Of a stretch of 64,000 nt of DNA, positions 60,847 to 64,000 are shown piece after piece. The position numbers and the translations under genes are program-made. The number at the start of each line of letters is the position of its first letter. Within the stretch, counting starts at the first letter, position 1. The notes under the pieces are model-generated. The model did not search any database and was not told where the DNA came from. It saw only the letters and a program-made list of their open reading frames with translations. Origin of the DNA: CAUPWF01 sp964367905 (lineage in GTDB: Bacteria; Bacillota; Clostridia; Lachnospirales; Lachnospiraceae); the NCBI GenBank assembly GCA_964367905.1, contig CAYIZP010000003.1, positions 1-64,000 of the forward strand. The letters run 5' to 3'.

Positions 60847-60874
60847 AATTTTAATTCCTCCTAATTTCTTTCAG

Positions 60875-60933
60875 TTAATAATAATAGTAATTGTTACTGA
60901 TATTAAATTATCATAGTATCGTCTACTTGTCAA
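60875..60933 (-). promoter_or_regulatory. Promoter and PerR-type operator of rbr
   Basis: Reverse strand: TTGACA (60933-60928), 17-base spacer, TAATTT (60910-60905). From 60906 down to 60875 lies the AT-rich imperfect dyad TTAATAATAATAGTAATTGT... (read on + strand), resembling the one before perR. Confidence 0.6.
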
Positions 60934-60961
60934 TAGTTTTCGCATAAATTTTATTTTTTTT

Positions 60962-60989
60962 GTAACTATTCAGCCTTGCGGCTGAATAC
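60962..60989 (-). repeat. Dispersed motif, inverted copy within a hairpin
   Basis: GTAACTATTCAGCC is the reverse complement of GGCTGAATAGTTAC; it continues into TTGC and GGCTGAATAC, giving a hairpin TATTCAGCC/GGCTGAATA. Confidence 0.6.
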
Positions 60990-61008
60990 AAGAGGGTCTG
61001 TGCTATGT

Positions 61009-61401
61009 TTAGGCTGAATAGTTACTACAAGAATCACATTTTCCGAGAAAAACGGTAGAGTGACTTTCGATAGAACCGCTAAAGGGCTCACCATTCATAT
61101 TTTTTAAGGCATCGAGTTCATGTAACTGAATATCGTATACCTGACCACACTGATTACATATAAAATGATTATGCGGGTCAGTTTGTCCATCGAAGCGGTC
61201 ACCACCTGCGGGGGTAGATATTTTTAGACTCTCTCCAATATCGGTAAGCAGATTTAGGTTTCTGTATACTGTTCCGAGACTAATGTTCGGAAATTGTGAT
61301 TTTACATGCGAATATACCATATCAGCAGTAGGATGATCATATGAGTTCGCAAGATATTCTTTGATACATTCACGCTGCTTGCTGTGTTTTAATGTTTGCA
61401 T
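61009..61401 (-). CDS. perR: PerR/Fur-family peroxide-responsive repressor
   Basis: A 130-residue Fur-family regulator. The winged helix has HPTADMVYSHV and ISLGTVYRNLNLLTDIG; the metal region has GGDRFDGQTDPHNHFIC; structural zinc is held by CNQC and CDSC. The histidines and aspartate fit the PerR branch, and the divergent pairing with rubrerythrin supports peroxide sensing. ATG 61401 follows AAAGGAG; an in-frame TTG at 61419 does not. The last four codons and stop (Asn-Tyr-Ser-Ala-stop) are written by a copy of the dispersed GTAACTATTCAGCC motif. Confidence 0.9.
   Translation of the reverse strand: MQTLKHSKQRECIKEYLANSYDHPTADMVYSHVKSQFPNISLGTVYRNLNLLTDIGESLKISTPAGGDRFDGQTDPHNHFICNQCGQVYDIQLHELDALKNMNGEPFSGSIESHSTVFLGKCDSCSNYSA
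61011..61025 (+). repeat. Dispersed motif AGGCTGAATAGTTAC, copy at the 3' end of perR
   Basis: Identical over 15 bases to 21266-21280, including the preceding TGTTT. It overlaps the end of the perR coding region on the opposite strand. Confidence 0.65.
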
Positions 61402-61421
61402 TGTTGACTCCTTTATCAAAT

Positions 61422-61472
61422 GATAATAATAATAGTTACTGTTATTATTGCATGTGGGTGAAAAAATGTCAA
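61422..61472 (-). promoter_or_regulatory. Promoter and autoregulatory operator of perR
   Basis: Reverse strand: TTGACA (61472-61467), 17-base spacer, AATAAT (61449-61444). The + strand string AATAATAATAGTTACTGTTATTATT spans the -10 box and start point; the outer parts form the dyad AATAATAA/TTATTATT. Confidence 0.65.
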
Positions 61473-61504
61473 GTCTATATAATCCACTGTGGTCCTAAAT
61501 ATTT

Positions 61505-61519
61505 GGACTGAATAGTTAC
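61505..61519 (+). repeat. Dispersed motif, diverged copy (GGACTGAATAGTTAC)
   Basis: It differs by one base in the shared core and lies upstream of the perR promoter. Confidence 0.5.
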
Positions 61520-61624
61520 TTTAATAAATCAAAGCAAAAAAATACATTTCATGTATAAAATATGAACGAATCATGAAAAACATTAGGGTATTATTGATAT
61601 TTTCTTAAGTTACCCTTAATTGCC

Positions 61625-61652
61625 TTGACTGTATTTTTTGTTGTGCTAGAAT
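61625..61652 (+). promoter_or_regulatory. Promoter of the NlpC/P60 gene
   Basis: TTGACT (61625-61630), a 16-base spacer, TAGAAT (61647-61652). Confidence 0.55.
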
Positions 61653-61699
61653 GGGCAAAGTCAGCAGGACAAAAATGAATTCGTTAAAGGAGGATATTT

Positions 61700-62878
61700 A
61701 TGAATTCAAAAAAACGAGGACAAAGGCTGTTTTACGGATTAGCCTTTGGAGCGATACTCCTGCTTCAGACCACAATAGTAGGACGTGCGGCTGAGATAGA
61801 GGAGCCTACGACCAGTGATTTGAATCAAGGTATATCGCAAATAATCGTACCTGAAGATGAAACCAATGCGGCAATAAGTACAGATGATGAAATGAATCCA
61901 TTGAATACAGTAGAAACAAGCGAAATTACAGAAGATATAGATACAGCTGCAGAAATAGCAGGTGAGAATACCGTAGATGTAGAAGATGTATGGCGCTATA
62001 CATCGGGCTTAGAAACTGAAGAAAATATGGCGTTCTATTTGGCGGATGATTATATTCCGGTTTATAGCGAGCCGTCGGTGGCTAGTGAGACAGAAGGAAA
62101 ATTATATTCCGAAAACGTTGCATATGTACTTGCAAGAAATGAAGAGTGGGTGAATATTCTCTCGGGAAATCTTCAAGGGTATGTGAAGTCAGAAGATTTA
62201 GTAATAGGTGAGGCTGCAGTTCATGTGGCAGAACTACTTAATGTAGAGGGCGTTCAAGTTACAGCGAGTGCATTGAATGTGCGAATGGATCCTAGTATGT
62301 CTGGTCAGATTGTGGGAGTGGTACATGAGCACGATATGTTGACCAGTGCTGGTGAGGTGTTAGGAGATTGGACACCGATTGAGTTTGAAGGTAGTGTGTG
62401 TTATGTGTTTTCGGAATATGTGATAGGTGCTGACGCATCATACACATATGGGGAGACACATGAAGAGGCAGATGAAAGAATTGCTGAAGAAGAGGCGATT
62501 TTAGCGCAGCAGATGGAAGTAGAAGCATTACAGGCAAAAGGGCAAGAAGTGATTGACTATGCCAGTCAGTTTATTGGAAACCCTTATGTATGGGGAGGGA
62601 CAGATCCAGTAAATGGAGCAGATTGCTCAGGATTTGTTCAGGCGGTTTATCGAAATTTTGGTGTAGAATTGCCACGAACATCCTCTGAACAGAGAAGCGC
62701 AGGTGTAGAGGTTGCTTATGAAGATGCATTGCCAGGAGATATTCTGTGCTACGATGGACATGTAGGACTCTATGTTGGAGACGGCCAAATGGTAAATGCG
62801 ATTGGTGCAGCGTATGGAATAGATATTTCATCTGCAACATATCGTGAAATCCTAAGTGTACGAAGAGTAATATCTTAA
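61700..62878 (+). CDS. Secreted SH3-domain NlpC/P60 peptidoglycan hydrolase
   Basis: A 392-residue exported hydrolase. The signal peptide (RLFYGLAFGAILLLQTTIVGRAAE) is followed by an acidic threonine-rich stretch, two bacterial SH3 domains (about residues 110-170 and 190-250; ALNVRMDPSMSGQIVGVVHE marks the second) and a C-terminal NlpC/P60 domain. The catalytic cysteine is in GADCSGFVQAVY and the histidine in YDGHVGLYVGDG. It should cleave D-Glu-(m)DAP bonds in the cell wall. It stands alone, with its own promoter and terminator. Confidence 0.93.
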   Translation: MNSKKRGQRLFYGLAFGAILLLQTTIVGRAAEIEEPTTSDLNQGISQIIVPEDETNAAISTDDEMNPLNTVETSEITEDIDTAAEIAGENTVDVEDVWRYTSGLETEENMAFYLADDYIPVYSEPSVASETEGKLYSENVAYVLARNEEWVNILSGNLQGYVKSEDLVIGEAAVHVAELLNVEGVQVTASALNVRMDPSMSGQIVGVVHEHDMLTSAGEVLGDWTPIEFEGSVCYVFSEYVIGADASYTYGETHEEADERIAEEEAILAQQMEVEALQAKGQEVIDYASQFIGNPYVWGGTDPVNGADCSGFVQAVYRNFGVELPRTSSEQRSAGVEVAYEDALPGDILCYDGHVGLYVGDGQMVNAIGAAYGIDISSATYREILSVRRVIS

Positions 62879-62884
62879 AAAGAA

Positions 62885-62923
62885 GAACTGAAAACAAAGA
62901 CAATGTTTTCAGTTCTTTTTTTT
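62885..62923 (+). terminator. Terminator after the NlpC/P60 gene
   Basis: GAACTGAAAACA pairs with TGTTTTCAGTTC around a 7-base loop, followed by eight Ts. Confidence 0.9.
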
Positions 62924-62979
62924 GCGTGTAAAAATATATTTACTATAGAAGTAAGAGATGGGGTGAGGTGCAAGTGTAG

Positions 62980-63579
62980 ATGAATGTTTTATGGGTGGGA
63001 ATGATTTTAGTAGGGGTGGTATATGGTGCTTTTTCAGGGACACTGGGTGAGATGACCACGGGAATGTTAGACTCGTCAAGAGAAGCGATTATGCTAGGGA
63101 TTACCATGTTGGGGGCGATTGGATTTTGGATGGGAATCATGGAGATTGCGGTTAGGGCTGGGGTGATTGAGAAACTGTCTAAGGTATTGAACCCAATGAT
63201 TACGTGGTTGTATCCGGGGATTCCCACTGGGCATAAGGCGAAAGAATACATTTCAACTAATATGATTGCTAATTTTCTAGGTCTGGGATGGGCGGCAACA
63301 CCAGCGGGGTTAGAAGCAATGAAGGAGTTGCGGAATTTAAAAAGAGAAGAAGATGACAGGGCTAGTGATGAGATGTGTACTTTGCTAGTGATAAATATCT
63401 CCTCCTTGCAGTTGATTCCCATAAATATCATTGCATATAGGAGTCAGTATGGGAGTGAAGATCCCAGTGGAATCTTAGGTGCTGCAATCATTGCAACAGC
63501 GCTGAGTACAGTTGTTGGAATTGCTTTCTGCAAGTTTATGACGAGGTACAAAGTTGTGAATGTTTTGAGAAAGGAATGA
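62980..63579 (+). CDS. spmA: Spore maturation protein A
   Basis: A 199-residue membrane protein of the nucleoside-recognition (Gate) family. GMLDSSREAIMLGITMLGAIGFWMG and FLGLGWAATPAGLEAMKEL are the SpmA signatures. With SpmB it is needed for dehydration of the spore core in Bacillus and Clostridium. GAGGTG precedes ATG 62980, and spmB begins 5 bases after its stop. Confidence 0.93.
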   Translation: MNVLWVGMILVGVVYGAFSGTLGEMTTGMLDSSREAIMLGITMLGAIGFWMGIMEIAVRAGVIEKLSKVLNPMITWLYPGIPTGHKAKEYISTNMIANFLGLGWAATPAGLEAMKELRNLKREEDDRASDEMCTLLVINISSLQLIPINIIAYRSQYGSEDPSGILGAAIIATALSTVVGIAFCKFMTRYKVVNVLRKE

Positions 63580-63584
63580 GGAGT

Positions 63585-64000
63585 ATGAGTCAAGGGTTAG
63601 CGGTTCTATCACAGATGGTTGTTCCTGTGGTTGTTGTTAGCGTCATTCTATATGGCGTGTTAAGAAAGGTGTCCGTGTTTGATGTGTTTATCGAGGGGGT
63701 ACAAAAAGGGTTCAAAACAGTAATGTATATTTTGCCTACCTTAGTGGGATTGATGGTGGGGGTTGGTGTGTTGAGGAATTCGGGGTTCTTGGATATGCTA
63801 GGAGAGGGGATGGGGAGTGTCCTGTCATGGACGAGGATTCCGACGGATATCATTCCGCTTGCAATTGTGAAGATGTTCTCATCCTCGGCGGCCACAAGTC
63901 TATTGCTAGATATCTATAAAGTTCATGGGGTAGACTCTAGAATTGGAGAAATCGCCTCGGTTATGCTTAGTAGTACGGAGACGATTTTCTATACAGTTAC
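63585..64000 (+). CDS. spmB: Spore maturation protein B (partial, runs off the window)
   Basis: An open frame from ATG 63585 to the window end, 138 codons. The reading ILPTLVGLMVGVGVLRNSG, IPTDIIPLAIVKMFSSSAA and MLSSTETIFYTV matches SpmB, whose normal length is about 175 residues. A GAGGAG site overlaps the end of spmA. Confidence 0.92.
   Translation, partial: MSQGLAVLSQMVVPVVVVSVILYGVLRKVSVFDVFIEGVQKGFKTVMYILPTLVGLMVGVGVLRNSGFLDMLGEGMGSVLSWTRIPTDIIPLAIVKMFSSSAATSLLLDIYKVHGVDSRIGEIASVMLSSTETIFYTV

Overview
The window looks like chromosomal DNA of a low-GC, anaerobic, spore-forming Clostridia, most likely a Lachnospiraceae-type bacterium. Supporting signs are sporulation genes (cwlD, a BofA homologue, spmA/spmB), Spo0A-box and sigma-E-like promoter sequences, a reverse rubrerythrin paired with a PerR/Fur regulator, and a monoderm Tad pilus locus with Flp1-like and DUF5702/DUF6382-like proteins. 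No rRNA, tRNA, CRISPR array or intact transposase was seen.

Layout. 1-2.7 kb: the end of a PadR-controlled unit (minus strand), then a two-gene redox unit (MerA/RclA-like flavoprotein plus a C_GCAxxG_C_C protein). 2.97-17.5 kb: a 15-gene, tightly packed operon with a PTS transporter of the ascorbate/GAT type, a GH42 beta-galactosidase, a nucleoside-hydrolase homologue, a HAD phosphatase, a FucI-like isomerase, a tagatose-3-epimerase-like TIM barrel, split DhaK/DhaL, a LacD/YihT-like aldolase, a GlpA/FAD/DUF1667 module and its own GntR regulator. The enzymes converge on dihydroxyacetone phosphate, but the substrate is not obvious; this is the main candidate for an undescribed pathway. 17.5-20.4 kb (minus): a YtrA-type GntR/ABC unit, a 200-bp MITE-like structured element and a decayed Rpn-family nuclease gene. 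20.7-27.2 kb: cdd, a Spo0A-box promoter region, a membrane-anchored GH18 protein, cwlD, a Sua5-type gene, rpiB, dCMP deaminase and bofA.

27.3-35.7 kb: a Tad/Flp pilus operon (tadZ, cpaF, tadB, tadC, flp, DUF5702-like, TadE with metal-binding repeats, prepilin peptidase, TadE, DUF6382-like). It has a strong promoter and a cloverleaf-like structured leader RNA that may be a cis-regulatory element. 35.7-42.9 kb: an orphan histidine kinase, a HIT protein, an ECF sigma factor and a probable membrane partner separated by an inverted murG, a secreted protein, a structured non-coding segment, mtnN, and a Spo0A-box-preceded membrane protein with a long charged helix.

43-51.3 kb: a five-gene unit pgi, PucR/CdaR-type regulator, aconitase-family hydratase, methyltransferase and a large anchored protein of unknown function. 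51.4-60.2 kb: a DUF885 metallopeptidase (minus), metG, tatD, rsmA, citrate synthase and a DEAD-box RNA helicase whose promoter is followed at once by a terminator-like hairpin. 60.3-64 kb: reverse rubrerythrin and perR (minus) with matching operator-like sequences, a secreted SH3/NlpC-P60 hydrolase, spmA and the start of spmB. A short dispersed motif (AGGCTGAATAGTTAC-like, four copies) and two GGGGAC-type palindromes are scattered through the window.
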